From positions 2,418,001-2,482,000 of the forward strand of contig SPDT01000005.1 of assembly GCA_008477525.1 (NCBI GenBank): a stretch of 64,000 nt of DNA. Reading direction: 5' to 3'. Below the pieces are notes generated by a model. It saw only the letters and a list, made by a program, of their open reading frames with translations, was not told where the DNA came from and searched no databases. Below, piece after piece: positions 14,110 to 26,062 of this stretch. How positions within the stretch are numbered: the first letter of the stretch is position 1; each line of letters opens with the position of its first letter. This DNA is from Hypomyces perniciosus (Eukaryota > Ascomycota > Sordariomycetes > Hypocreales > Hypocreaceae). The position numbers and the translations under genes are program-made.

Positions 14110-14545
14110 AAACCAACAATACTACCCTGTTGGGTTGCCTCCTGGCGGTCGAACACGTTGTTTCTCCCTTCTGGAAATGAGAAGCAAAAGCGCTACTAGT
14201 ACTACGACTACGGAGCACTACCAGCGGTCAAGCCCAAAATCCGACCCCGGCCAAGGCATCTTATTATTACTACTAGTATCAGTACGGAGTACCAAGTACG
14301 AAGTACGAAACGAGATATTGCAGCCATTCGGGCATGACTTGGCGTTTGACATAGGGGCCGATACTGGGGGGTCTTTTGTCATTTTATACCAGTCAACTTG
14401 TCCAGGGACTGTGCGGGCAATCGTACGAGTGTGCATTGAGTCAAAGAGCGGTACTCTATCGATAAGGAACCGACAAACCGGGCTCATTGTACGACATGAC
14501 ACCTCCAGACAGCTTACATCGGTAAAGAAGCGGATGTCATTTGGT

Positions 14546-14571
14546 CTACTTCGTAATGCGGTACGAAGTAG
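14546..14571. repeat. Inverted repeat, 10-bp arms and 6-nt loop
   Basis: Arms CTACTTCGTA and TACGAAGTAG are exact reverse complements around ATGCGG. This belongs to the second scattered motif family, TACTTCGTA/TACGAAGTA. Confidence 0.85.
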
Positions 14572-15541
14572 CATTGGATGTTTCGTTCCTGAGCCGCTTA
14601 CTGAGATGGACGCAGGAACAATCTCTCAGACCCACCACACTTGCGCGCCTCCAAGCCACAGGTCCCTGTCGATTCATGCAAGTTAGAGTACTAAGGGAGG
14701 TGACAGTCCTGAACTCAATGATGAGTCTACGACAGCCAGCCCAAGCCACACGACGAGCGAGTGATGGTCATTCTCGTCTCCCAGTCGTCAAGTACCGGTT
14801 CGAACGAGGAGTCTATGAAGTATCATTGGTAAAGTTAACAAACGGCTTTCATCATCTCATTTCCCTAAACACGCCGGTTTGCGAGTCTCCAGGTGCCGAC
14901 AGGGCCAGCTTCGACCGCTCATTCATCAAGATGCGTTACATCTCTGGGTCAAGGGTGCAGATTTAGCCCGCTTGGCTTGTTTTGCCCAGAATACGCCCCT
15001 TTCAAGGACGTGCTCTGCTCCACCCCCCCTATCTGCCTCCCAGATTTGTGCCTCTTTTGATCTACTTGTAGCAGCCAGCGGTCTTCCACGGGTCCAACGG
15101 TGACCACGGTGGCTCGCCTACCGACCCCTTTCATCTGCCCTTGGCATTCCTTTTGACCACGGGACATAAACACAGAGTACATTATCCACAGTCTGAATTC
15201 CACAGCCGGCCAAGTACCCGCCCCAAGACCCTGGTCAGCCAGGCTAATAATAATACTAACGGCGTTCTCACCCACCAACTTACGGATATGCCTGCACGCG
15301 CGACGGCCTGAGAACATTCATAACAACAGCCACATTCCCATATTCTCTTCTTTTTTCTTCCCTCCCTCCCTCCCTCACGAACAGTCAATATCGAGATCGT
15401 GAAGAAAGCTGTAGCAATTCGCTTTCGTCCTATCGTTCGCTCGCCATCCAACTTACCGCTTCACTCGTTTAGCGGGCATTCTTTTCCTTGTTAACGACTC
15501 ACATTCAAATTCTCCCCATTGGACAAGCCACTCAATTCATC

Positions 15542-17435
15542 ATGAAGGGCGTGTTTGTTGCCGCCGCTGTGGCGGCAATGACTGGTGCTGCCAGCGCTGC
15601 TCACGGCCACCACGGTCATGGACATCTCTTCGCGAAGAGGAACAACGGAACCGGGGAGACCTGTGTCGCAGGATGTACTACTTACTGGACTACCTTCCTG
15701 GGCGAACCGACCCGTATGCGCACAAGAACCCATGAAATGATCTGCGTTTTAGGCAGGGATAAGGCGTTTGTCATACTAACATGATCATATAGTCGTTCCC
15801 GAGCAGACCACGACGATCATCAAGACCAGCCTGAGCACCACCACTGAGACCGTCACCAGGGCTCCAGCAACCACCGAGGTTGTTGTTCCTCTGCCGACGC
15901 CTGCGCCTCACACGTTCCCGACTCCTGGCACATACAGCGTCCCGGCCACAACCATTGTAGTGACCAAAACCACAACCGTCTGTGGTGCTACCTCAGCCAC
16001 GGTGGCTCCGGGAACTCACACCCTCGGCGGTGTTACCACGAGTGTGAACATGGCCACCACAGTTGTCTACCCATTGGCGACCGTCTCGACCAGCGGCACC
16101 GTCACCACCAGCACCATTCTGTTGACCACCTATGTCTGCCCTAGAGCTGGCACTTATACCCTTGGCCCTATCACCACTGCTGTGTCGAACTCGGCCGTCG
16201 TTGTCTATCCCACCCCAATCAGCTATGCGCCTGGTACCTATGTGGCCCCCGCAAAGGTTGTGACCGTCACCGAGACTGACTACGTCTACTACTGCCCATT
16301 CACCAGCTCTGGCCTCCCCACCACTACTCCTGCTCCTGTTCCCGTCCCTCAGCCAAGCTCCTCCAATGCTGTTTCTTCCCCTCCTCAGCCAAGCTCCTCC
16401 AATGCTGTTTCTTCCCCTCCTCAGCCAAGCTCCTCCAATGCTGTTTCTTCCCCTCCTCAGCCAAGCTCCTCCAATGCTGTTTCTTCCCTTCCTCAGCCAA
16501 GCTCCAATGCGGTTTCTTCCCCTCCTCCAGCCAAGCCTACTACCGAAGCCGCCGCGCCACCTAAGTCCACTGAGACTGTCCAGCCAAAGCCTCAGCCCCA
16601 GCCCCCCAAGGGCGGTCCCCTCGGCAGCAACAACGACCAGTGGGCCATGACCTACACCCCCTATGTGCCCGACAATGGCAACTGCAAGTCAGCCTCGCAG
16701 GTCGACAGCGATTTGGCTGCACTGAAGCAGGCTGGCTTCAGTACCCTGCGTGTCTACTCTACTGACTGCAGCACTCTGGAAAATGTTGGCAGTGCTGCCA
16801 GAAAGCATGGCTTGCATTTGATTATTGGCGTCTTTGTCAAGGGCAGCTGCAGCGCCAATGCCCCTGATATCAGCGAGCAGATCAACGCCATCGCCGCGTG
16901 GGCTCAATGGGATATCGTTGACCTTATCGTTGTTGGTAACGAATCCATCATGAACGGCCACTGTTCTGCTAGCCAGCTCCATGACCTCATCCTTGCCGTG
17001 AAGTCCAAGTGCACCGGTTACACTGGCCCTTACACTGCTGCTGAGGTCCTCTCAGTCTACCAGCAGCCCGGTGTTGCAGATGCCCTCTGTAAAGTTATTG
17101 ACGTTACTGGTTGCAACATTCACCCATACTTCAATCCTGCTGTTTCTCCCGACAAGGCTGGTGAATTCGTTGCTGGTCAGCTCCAGATCCTGGGTGAGAT
17201 CTGCCCTGGCAAGCAGGCCGTTAGTCTGGAGACGGGCTGGCCTACCAATGGCAAAATCAATGGTCTTGCTGTTCCTGGTGTGAAGGAGCAGGCCATCGCT
17301 CTCCAATCCATTCGTAAGGCGTGTGGTAACAGGACTGTCTTCTTCTCACCCCAGGACGACAAATGGAAGTTTGAGGGTTTCTGTCGGTGCGAGAAGAGCT
17401 GGGGCTGTGCTGCGGCCTTCGGCATTTCCATCTAA
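15542..17435 (+). CDS. btgE: Secreted GH17 cell-wall glucanase, BtgE type
   Basis: Two exons, 15542-15713 and 15793-17435, with a 79-nt intron carrying a CTAAC branch site, give about 604 residues. Residues 1-20 are a clear signal peptide (MKGVFVAAAVAAMTGAASA), followed by a His/Gly-rich stretch and LFAKR, a likely Kex2-type cleavage site. A long Thr/Ser/Pro-rich region follows, including a tandem repeat at residues about 243-304. The glycoside hydrolase 17 domain runs from about residue 337 to the end. The acid/base lies in VGNE (Glu about 441) and the nucleophile in ETGWP (Glu about 537). Family members cleave or remodel beta-1,3-glucan in the cell wall. The layout (signal, Ser/Thr-rich stalk, GH17 at the C-terminus) matches Aspergillus BtgE. 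I see no clear C-terminal GPI signal. The exact substrate is inferred. Confidence 0.9.
16347..16530 (+). repeat. 36-bp tandem repeat inside the glucanase gene
   Basis: About four nearly identical 36-bp units, plus a shorter diverged fifth, encode repeats of the 12-residue unit QPSSSNAVSSPP. The first copies are nearly identical at the DNA level, which suggests recent expansion or ongoing length variation. They lie in the Ser/Pro-rich linker ahead of the catalytic domain. Confidence 0.9.
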
Positions 17436-19982
17436 GCCATCAGTCGGCTTCGAGTTATCATCCACATGCATCTTTGGTTACCGCAAACGTCAAGCATATG
17501 TACTGAATGTACTTGAACGAATCTCGATCTCGCGCGGTTTCGTCAGTGACCCCCGTAACAAGCTCTGACGCCAGTGGTTCTCTGGGTCACGTTGGTGTAA
17601 GGAGTTCACGCCAGTGCCAAATGCGTACAGCACTCCTGCATAATGTTTGGGTATGGCAGGTCTGCTACCAAGGTCTTTTTGTGGTTTTGTGATAAATTAG
17701 CAGGTCTATCGCTTTTTGGAAATTGGGGTCTTCTGTATATCTGAGCGTTATCAAATCTTCATGTACATTTAGCATTGGCTCATAGTGCTGTAATTTAGCG
17801 TTCTGTGGAACGCGATAGTTACTACATTCATCATATGTGTTTTGCCTCCACCAGTTCCCCGTAGCCCCCATGTCTGATGGAATGCGTGGGCATGGCTTAG
17901 GAATGGCTGACGTAGAAAAACAGGTTTTGATTTGGACGGTTTCTTTTTGCATATCTGTCAGTCACCATTTTCACAACATAGGAGAAGTTTGCAGGTCTAA
18001 CATCATCAGACGCGCGCTGTTAGTACAGTATCAAGTCGTCTGCGAGCTGATTGGCAGTGTGTTCTGTGAGGATTCCCGGGCCTAATGGATGTGATCACCC
18101 CCCTTTTTTGCGGAATATTTGGAATCCTATCGGCATTGATATTCCCCGTAATAAAATCCAGAGATCGTTGGCAAGGATTAAGATCCAACGGCATGGGGAA
18201 ATACGAAGAGAAAGCAGCAATTGCTAATTTGACCCAGTTCCACGATGAAAATTAAACTAAATTGCCTCATCAAGACTAAACTAAGCGTTGGGCACTTTAA
18301 ATACTACCTACATCAGTATCAACCGAAATCTCGCCCACCATAGTAATGACCCTTTGAGTCCCCTCCAAGAGCTCATTGCATGTGAGATGAGTAAGTATAG
18401 AGATTAGGAAGATGTTTGCTGCAGATGAATTCACTGGAGTGTTTGTAGGTGAATGAGAGAGAGAGAAGATATAAAGATGCAAACTGATGTAGGGTTGAGG
18501 AATTATGGTAAGGGATTTTTAGGCTTGATATTTTCATGGAAAACAATAGAAATAAAATAGTCAATGAAAGTATTCAGAGCCTTTCCTATTCTTTTCTACC
18601 ATGAATTGTAAACAACCATTAAAAATAAAAAATTATCCGTTGCAATGAGAGCAATATGTGGCAATAGTATGAATGGATATGAGTAGTAGTAGTAGATGTC
18701 TTGCGGTCCTTGTTTTATCACCACCTCCATTAGCCGAGTTAGACTAACAGATTCCTCGTACCAATTCATATACACAAAGTCAATCAATATACGGAGTAAT
18801 TTTATCTCCTTGCTGCGCCATGTCCCGTCATATACGAAGTAGGACAAACAAATCTACCCTGGAACGAATAAACGTCACACAACGCTTTTTTATCTTCTCC
18901 CCTACGACCGACTGACCATGAGAACGAAGAAGAATCCCCACGAGGCTCTCTAGATATTTATCCAAAATCACTGTTTTTACGCACTTCGTATCTCGCCGCC
19001 GTGGTTCTCACATCACTGATTCTTCCTTGGCCTTCGTTGGATTCATGGAACCATGTTGTAGTTAGTAGTTGGAACCAAAGGCCCCAGACTTCGTGAAAAG
19101 AAACGATGTTGGCCTGGAGAATCCGACCGGGAAACAGGGACGAAAAGAAAGACTGCAAAGACCCGAACACGAGCCAACGGATCCGGGAAGACGGGAGGTG
19201 ATGAGGACACAGAGCTCGTGAGACGTCGTATGTGTACACTATGGATGCGGTGACACCTCTGACGGGTCTGTACATTCCTCCTCGTACGGAGTATACTACC
19301 CACGAATACGTGGTTACGACCCCAAGCATGAATCAATCGTGATGAATATTTGCCCCATATTGTTACCTACATTCCCACATCTCCTCAAATGATGTCAACT
19401 TGAAGAGGAATAGCAATGATAAGTGTACATTTATATTCCCCCACAGATATCTCGTGGACTGTCTCATCAAAAAACCATGTGAAAACTGAAGAAAGAAATG
19501 TCCAAAACCAACAAAAGGGAACAAACATTTGATCATATATATGCTGCACTCCATCCCATTCCGTCCTGTCCTGTCATGCAACGTTGTTTCCAGAGCCCTC
19601 CCCAAAGGGCCAAAGTTCCCTATATATTGAATCCCCCGTTTTCGTATGCCCCCAATGTGTACCCAGTAGTACCTAGTAAGTAAACCCAGCGTGAAAATGT
19701 CCATGCCAACGTATGAGAGTGGTGGGGTGGTGATGAATGGAAACACATGCACCACCCGTAATGCAGCCGAGTCAATGTAGCTTGACCAGAAAAAACCCTG
19801 TCCCCTTGCTTCTTGAGGTGGTGTGGTGTCGATAATCATGCATCGTTGAAGAAGGCATGGACGACATGAGAAGCCGACATTAGATATGAATCATCATCAT
19901 AGAGAAATGGCCGGGTATATAAAAGGGAAGATAAAATAGTGAACGAGGAAAATCGTGACTTCGTAATCGAACACGGAAATCG
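17436..19982. other. Intergenic, between two convergent genes
   Basis: About 2.5 kb between the ends of the glucanase gene and the WD40 gene. It is locally AT-rich around 18.2-18.8 kb. I see only short overlapping frames without gene character. It must contain both 3' untranslated regions. Confidence 0.55.
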
Positions 19983-22404
19983 CTAAAATGGCTCCGGGCC
20001 GTCCATATACGGCGGCGGTATGTTGCGGCGTCGCGAGATATTCGCTTCTGGCATTGTGTGCCATTGCACATTGTCCCAACCATTCGACCCGTCGATTCCA
20101 ACTGGCTCTCGCCGCCAATTTTTCACCATGCTCTCGCCGCAGCGTTCCAGCTGCAAGAGACCGCCGCGATGCGCGTCGCAACAGAGAATGTTCAAGTTCT
20201 GCCCTTCGCTGTCGAAGGCAACGCCGCCAATCTCGCCGAAGACGTCCACCGTCTGCTTCGAGCAGAAGGTCTGGGCATCAATGATGTTGATGTAGTCGGC
20301 TTCTTCGGCTGCCACAAGGACTGGCTTGCCGCTTCCGGTGGGCGAGAAGCGCAGACTACGAACACCAGACATGTTGGCCCTGATGGTGCACAGAGGTGTA
20401 CTGACGCCGCTCGAGTTACACCAGCGCCGGGCATCCCAAATTCTGATGCCCTTGTCCTGAAATCCAGTCGCCACTGTGTAGCCGTTGTCAGACCAGTCAC
20501 AGGCAAACCCATAGTCGCGGTGTCCGCTCAACTCCTGAAGGACTTCCCCTGAATCGGCATTGGTAATCAGGACGTCCAAGTTGTCGCCAACCACAACCCT
20601 CAGCCGACCATCTGGTGAAATGGCCGAGCAATTTAGGGCGAAGGGGTACATGACCTTCGAAACGAACTTCTCTGTCTGCAAGTCCATGACCCGGAAGCCA
20701 TGGTCGTTGCTCGCGATTGCTGCGACAGGGGTCCAAGACCGCCTGGGCCGGTAGATCTTGATGTGATTAGTGATTCCACTAATATCAGTGGATATCTGGC
20801 CCTCGGAGTAGTTCTTCTTGTCCTCGGTGCCCAGCGCCTGCAAACAATAGTCGCCGTTGAACGTACCGCCCATTAGGACGCCGCAGGCGGCATCAAGCGT
20901 CGAAACCGCTGGCGCAGCCATGCCGGGAAACTCGCGTAGGTTCACGGCCAAGTCGGTTCTCCTCGTGACTGTGTTCATCACATTGATTCCTTGAGCACTG
21001 GGGTAAAACGCTCGTGTACGAGAGGGACATGCAAGTACACTTCGAAGCTGAAAATGTGCGAGGCTGACATCTCGTCGCAAGTCCATTCTTTTGAATCGGA
21101 AGAAACTATCAGTTGATGGAATCTTCTCCTCACTCGGATCGCGCTGTTACTCAAGAGTTAGCCATATCCAATCACCAAGTCACACAGCGCATATTTCCGT
21201 TAGTACTCACATTCGGTTGGTCTGAACCCGGCCTGTTGACATAGTTCTTGTACGTGGCCTGTCGCCTCTTTCTCGCAGCCTGGCGCGTTGTGCCCATGCT
21301 TTCCCAATCCAGGCCCTGTACATCGCAGCTGTCTCCCCCCAGATCTGAGTATAGAACTTCGTCAATGTCTTCCCGTGCTTGTCTTATGACCTCATGGAGA
21401 TCTGGCCGAGGTATCCGTGGGTTCGGGGCGAAAAGCTGCCCATACGCCCAGCCACGGAGGAAGTCAACAAGACCAAGATTTTCCGAGCCGAGAATGCTCG
21501 GGTTTGGATTGCTTAATTGGACCGGAGGGAGAGGGTCGACTAGGTTATCCAATGCTTGGGGAATAGGAGGCGGTGGTGGGGGAGCAATCGCAAGCGGCGG
21601 CGGCGGCGGAGGCGCACCAATCCACATGTCTGTAGGGAGAACAGCGTCCATGACGAGGCCGGTCCCTATGGGGTCGTGCATGTGGAGATGAAAGTCGGGT
21701 GGTAATGTGTAGTAGTTGAGGTCGGTTGGCATATCAGTTTCGTCATCCTCGGCGTCTTCGTCTTCCTCCTCCTGCTGCTGCTGCTGCTGCGGGAGGGGAT
21801 CCTCTGAATCGTATTCCAAATCGGAAAGAATCACGTCGTTCGCAGTATTGACACTGTCGAGAGGGGCACCACCGTCGCTGTCGCTCATGTCTAGATCATG
21901 ATCCCCTTGGTGGTGGTGATGATGGTGGTGATGGTGATGGTGGTAGTGATGATGATGATGGTGGTGGTGATAATAGTAGTCGTCGCTGGGGCTGTCGACG
22001 TCCTCAGAGGGGTCGAGGTTGGAGTGATCGTTGCCGTCGTCGCCGTTGTCGTCGTCGTAGAGAGGGAAGGAGTCGGGTAGGTATTCGGGGTCCTCGTCGC
22101 CGTCGACGGGGGCCTGCGTCATGACCGCCGCAACAGCGAGGTTTCCGTGATGTTCGTGGTATTCGTAATCGATGTCGCTGGCGCTGTCACTGTCGTCGTC
22201 GCGACTTTCAAATTGGTCCTCAACGTGTTGATAGTTGTTGTGTGCGGCAGCGCTATTCCCCGAAGCGTGAAAAGCCGCATCCTGTTCCCGACGCCGCTCC
22301 CAATACCGGTCTTGCTGCTGGTCCTTCTTTTGGTCCTGCTTTGGCTGCGTGTCGGTGTCGTCGTTCTGGCGATCCGGCGACAATAGCAGTGACGCAGGTC
22401 GCAT
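19983..22404 (-). CDS. WD40-repeat protein with acidic, His-rich N-terminus
   Basis: Two exons, 22404-21211 and 21143-19983, phase 0 across a 67-nt intron, give about 784 residues. The intron joins TYKNYVNRPGSDQPN to RDPSEEKIPSTDSFFRF, a combination typical of fungal WD proteins related to fission yeast SPBC2A9.03 (from memory, moderate certainty). The C-terminal half contains WD40-type repeats, for example LSGHRDYGFACDWSDNG followed by GIRIWDARRW, and ISPDGRLRVVVGDN. The N-terminal third is low complexity: Asp/Glu-rich runs, a poly-His tract near residues 143-167, poly-Gln near 206 and two poly-Pro runs. The ATG at 22404 is the first in frame; a longer open frame begins only with TTG. WD40 domains serve as protein-binding platforms. 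No specific function can be given. Confidence 0.85.
21905..21975 (-). repeat. Poly-His-coding trinucleotide tract
   Basis: On the plus strand this reads as imperfect GTG/ATG/GTA triplets. On the coding minus strand these are CAC/CAT codons, giving about 20 histidines interrupted by a single tyrosine. It lies in the disordered N-terminus of the WD40 protein, between two Asp-rich segments. Confidence 0.9.
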
Positions 22405-25175
22405 GGCTGGCGACGACCCACGACGGGGGGCGCTTGGGGCCAAGTTTTTATGCGTGCGTCCTAGACAGCTTCTTGTCGTCTTTCTTTCTTCGCTACCGGT
22501 GAAGTAGTGCGTGTGTGCTCGGAGTATATGCGTTAGTACTACCGCTCGTCGATCTTGTCGCAGCCCCCAGAACGTTTCTTTTTTCGGGCTGTCTGCTCCG
22601 TCTTGTGCCCTTGGTCTTGTCTTGTTCGTGCGGCGGCGATCTATTTCTCTCTTCTTTTATCGGCTCACTTCCCACCAGCCGCAGGTCACTGGTCGTTGCT
22701 TTTTTCTCCACCGTACAATCGTCGAGAAAGATGGTGTAGTGTTGGGGCGCGGGGGGAGGCCGAATCACAAGCGCGATTCAACAGACGGCGGTGATGTTGG
22801 TTAGTTCGGGCGTCTGATACGGCGGCGGGGCTTCAACAATCGCCAATGACGATGCTCGACTGCTTTGCGGGCCAAAGTCGACAACGGGTCATAGGCTGGC
22901 GTGTTGGGCAAAATGGCGGCAGTGGATTGGCGATGATGACGATGTTGTTGATGATGATGTTACGTGGGCATGAAGGGGAGAGAAATGGAAATGGAGAGAT
23001 GGAGATGGAAATAGAAATGGAAATGAAAGAGGCGTCTCACGACAGAACATCCCATACAAAGTCAGCCCGCCTGGACTTCTGTGACAGGGGAAGGGAGAAT
23101 GGGTGCGCTCTTTCCCATGTGCGAGTCAAGCAGGCAGGTACTTCGTACTTGTATGTATGTACGAGGGACGCACCACGTAGGGCTGACTGTGTTTGGAGGT
23201 CGCTAGGTTACTTCCTTTAGTACTAGGTAGGTAGTACTGCTAGGTATGTACTCCGTAGTCACGGAGTACCCGTAAACGCTGTTGCTCTGGCCCATACTAC
23301 TCGTAACAATCGTAATCCTACCAATCATATGTATGTACTCGACATATTGACCAGTCTGATTTCATGCATGCAAGAGACCTGCCGAGCCAGACGATGTGGT
23401 ACTATGTATGTAAACAAACCCTGGGCGCTTACTGTATGTAGCAAGGTAGGGTACATCAGGCGTCTAGGCGGAGCCTTTGTGCAACATAGCCCGGCGGATA
23501 CCGGGCAAAGCGAGTGCGGAAGCAATGGTGAATAGGAGCAAATACCTGGCAACCGGGTTGAAGCGCTCTTTGGTGGATGGTAGTCCTACAGCTACTGCGA
23601 CAGAGTTGGAGCGGTGGCATTGCGGGAGATATCGCAATACCTACATCATGCATATATACATGTACTCATACGAAGTACGAAGTAATGCTACTCCGTACTC
23701 TGTATATATAGATACTACTTCTCGTATTTAGTAGAGAGGAATACTCCGTAGGAGTAGTAGAATCGACTCGTAAGGGATCCTGCCTGTGCCTCGGCATCCA
23801 GCTGCTCACCAAAATCTCACTCCTCACTACTAATACCATTGCTCACTTCTCACCTCTCACTTTTTTTCCCCCTTCGCCTATCCATGCTCCAAACGAACGA
23901 ACGACAGGTTTACGCAATATACGACTCGTACTCCGCACCAAGCCATTTCCCTCTACGAAATTACCGCAAGGCATGCTTTGCCATAAAAAACTGGTTGGGA
24001 TGGCACGTTATGTATGTATGTACGTATACTCGGTTCGCACACACATACGGTTGCAGGAGCAGTCTTCCGTAGCATCCAACGATGCAGGCATACACATACA
24101 TACTCGTAGTGCGGGCATGTGGTATGACACACACGCAGACCCTGCCCTCGATGTATGTACTCCGTACATATGTCCGATATGCGAGTAGTACGAGTAGTAG
24201 TGTATACTCCGTACATGCGAGTGCCCGGAACTGGAAGCCCAAATCTCACCCTCAATCACCGTTAGTACATACTACTAGCAACATCTCCGTACGTAAGGTA
24301 TTACTAATCACGGCTTTCAACTCGTAAACGACCCTCCCTGTTCAAAGCAAAGTCCGATAGGCAGTAAGTAGCACGAGTATGTTAACATCTCCCCCATCAC
24401 CATCCATAATGACCTCTCGCCGCCCATCATGCACCGTGTCTCAGGCATCTTTGGCCCCCCCCTGCACCTGCAACGCACAACCGGGGGCTGCCCACGCACT
24501 AGATCCATCTTTCCTTCACCGGTCGGCGCTATACTTTGTGAGAGATGATCTATGCCTTTCGGGCCACCCCTGTTTGTCTCGTGGCAAATATCAACCCTGG
24601 TCCTTGCAGCCGAGCGTTGGCATCCTCTCTGCCCTATTGCCCTCCAGCATGTCAAGACCGACCTCTCGAACCACACGCAAGACGCAAGAGGGGGAGACGT
24701 GATTCTGCATTGAGCCATCGAAATCGCCAGTGTTGTGTTTGCCCCATGCACGAGCGGGCTTTCACCCTCCCTCCTCTCTTTTGCGAGTAACGAAAGCTCA
24801 CCCCTACTGTATTCTATACAGACCAACAACATACTCGTACATAGTAGTGCATGATTGTATGTATTATGTAGTTATTACTTGTTCCTCGTACCAATGCGGC
24901 TACTAGTACCTACCTGTTGTATGTAGTAACAGCAATACACCTCCCTTACCTCACTGCAACATCGGCCCTACTACTATCACCAAGACCGATACTACTATTA
25001 GGTGCCTACTCAGATATATCACCACCACCACAATCATCACAACCTCCCCCAGGCATCAATGAAAACCCATCACCTTTCACACGCAAACGTCAAGTCCCTC
25101 CCTGTACTGCCAAAAGAACCCTCCACCCGCCCGCATATGTGACACATCACGCCAGCCCCGCATCAGGCCATGTCC

Positions 25176-25218
25176 TAAACGCTCTCAACGCTCTCAACGC
25201 TCTCAACGCTCTCAACGC
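25176..25218 (+). repeat. Short tandem repeat, 9-bp unit
   Basis: The unit CTCTCAACG is repeated about four to five times in a row. It lies in non-coding DNA, so the Asn-Ala-Leu repeat it would encode is probably not translated. Confidence 0.85.
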
Positions 25219-25310
25219 AAGCAAAGTCCATCTGTCATCACACACAACTCTTACATCTTCCGCCCCGAAATACGGAATAAAAAAGAGGGCTAGTAGTTCT
25301 CCGTAATACC

Positions 25311-25337
25311 TACTACTACTACTACTACTACTACTAC
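25311..25337. repeat. TAC-triplet microsatellite
   Basis: Nine consecutive TAC triplets, flanked on the right by a CGGCTACGGAGTACTAG segment belonging to the scattered palindromic motif family. Confidence 0.9.
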
Positions 25338-26062
25338 GGCTACGGAGTACTAGTAGCAGTATTAATAATTGTTTGAGAAAAATCTCTGTATCGCTTCAAC
25401 CCGTCCCCGTCCGTCCCGTGAATTGCCGCCAACCTTGACTTTTTTTTCGTCGCCCCCCTTTCAATTCCTTCCGACATCATAACGGCTCCAACGGTCACAC
25501 TGGCATGGAAGAATGCAACCAATCAATCAATAATGACGCACCATCGGTCTCTCCCTTCGGTAGCAATAGCCCAAATATTACTATAGCAAATCCTGTCCTG
25601 TTCTCTCCTGTCATTTAGATAATATTCCGCACCCGTTACCAGCCATTCTACTTCGTACATTCATGCTGGAGCCTAAATCTCATCTCGCAAGCAAAAAAGA
25701 TTCCCCCATCAGCAACGAAGCACCATTACTCGTCATGAGAGATAGAAAAGGGATGCCTGTCAAGGAGTCAGACTAAACCTTACCCGCACGCCACCAGGAT
25801 TTCCCTGTACATGAAACCGCAACATCACACGACTTGCAGAGCAGACGCTTCATTTGTTGATTCTCGAATTCTATCGTTGCTTTTGCCTAGATCTTCCTCA
25901 CCGCCCCAAGTTCAACCGTTACACCATTACACATGTCCGTTTCCTTTCACCACCATCCCATCCCATCTACGTTAGTAGTGTAGCCATATGCACGCTAGTA
26001 AGCAAGGGCTATGCATTGCTCTAACATCGTTCCCATGCCATCTTCATGTTCTGTGTCCATCT

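Larger units (their letters stand above)
13555..15541. other. Divergent promoter region
   Basis: About 2 kb between the starts of the CYT-4-type gene (leftward) and the BtgE-type gene (rightward). It contains several palindromic motifs, including a perfect 20-bp palindrome at 14090-14109 and a 10-bp inverted repeat with a 6-nt loop at 14546-14571. Close to the btgE start the sequence becomes pyrimidine-rich (CCCTCCCTCC near 15360-15376), as in many fungal promoters. I see no gene. Confidence 0.55.
22405..26062. other. Intergenic: upstream of the WD40 gene, downstream of the ThrRS gene
   Basis: About 3.6 kb. It contains many copies of the TACGGAGTA/TACTTCGTA motifs (around 23.13-23.28, 23.67-23.75 and 24.15-24.22 kb), a purine-rich GGAAAT-like tract at about 22980-23030, a small tandem repeat at about 25176-25218 and a TAC-triplet microsatellite at about 25311-25337. 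No open frame here has gene character. Confidence 0.55.

Noticed and set aside
19363..19839. 158-codon minus-strand frame downstream of the WD40 gene
   Set aside because: Lies in the expected 3' flank and has no protein-like pattern.
22405..22443. 13-codon N-terminal extension of the WD40 protein
   Set aside because: It would start with TTG; the first ATG is at 22404.
24317..24832. 171-codon minus-strand frame
   Set aside because: No recognisable domain, irregular composition, overlapped by equally open frames on the other strand.
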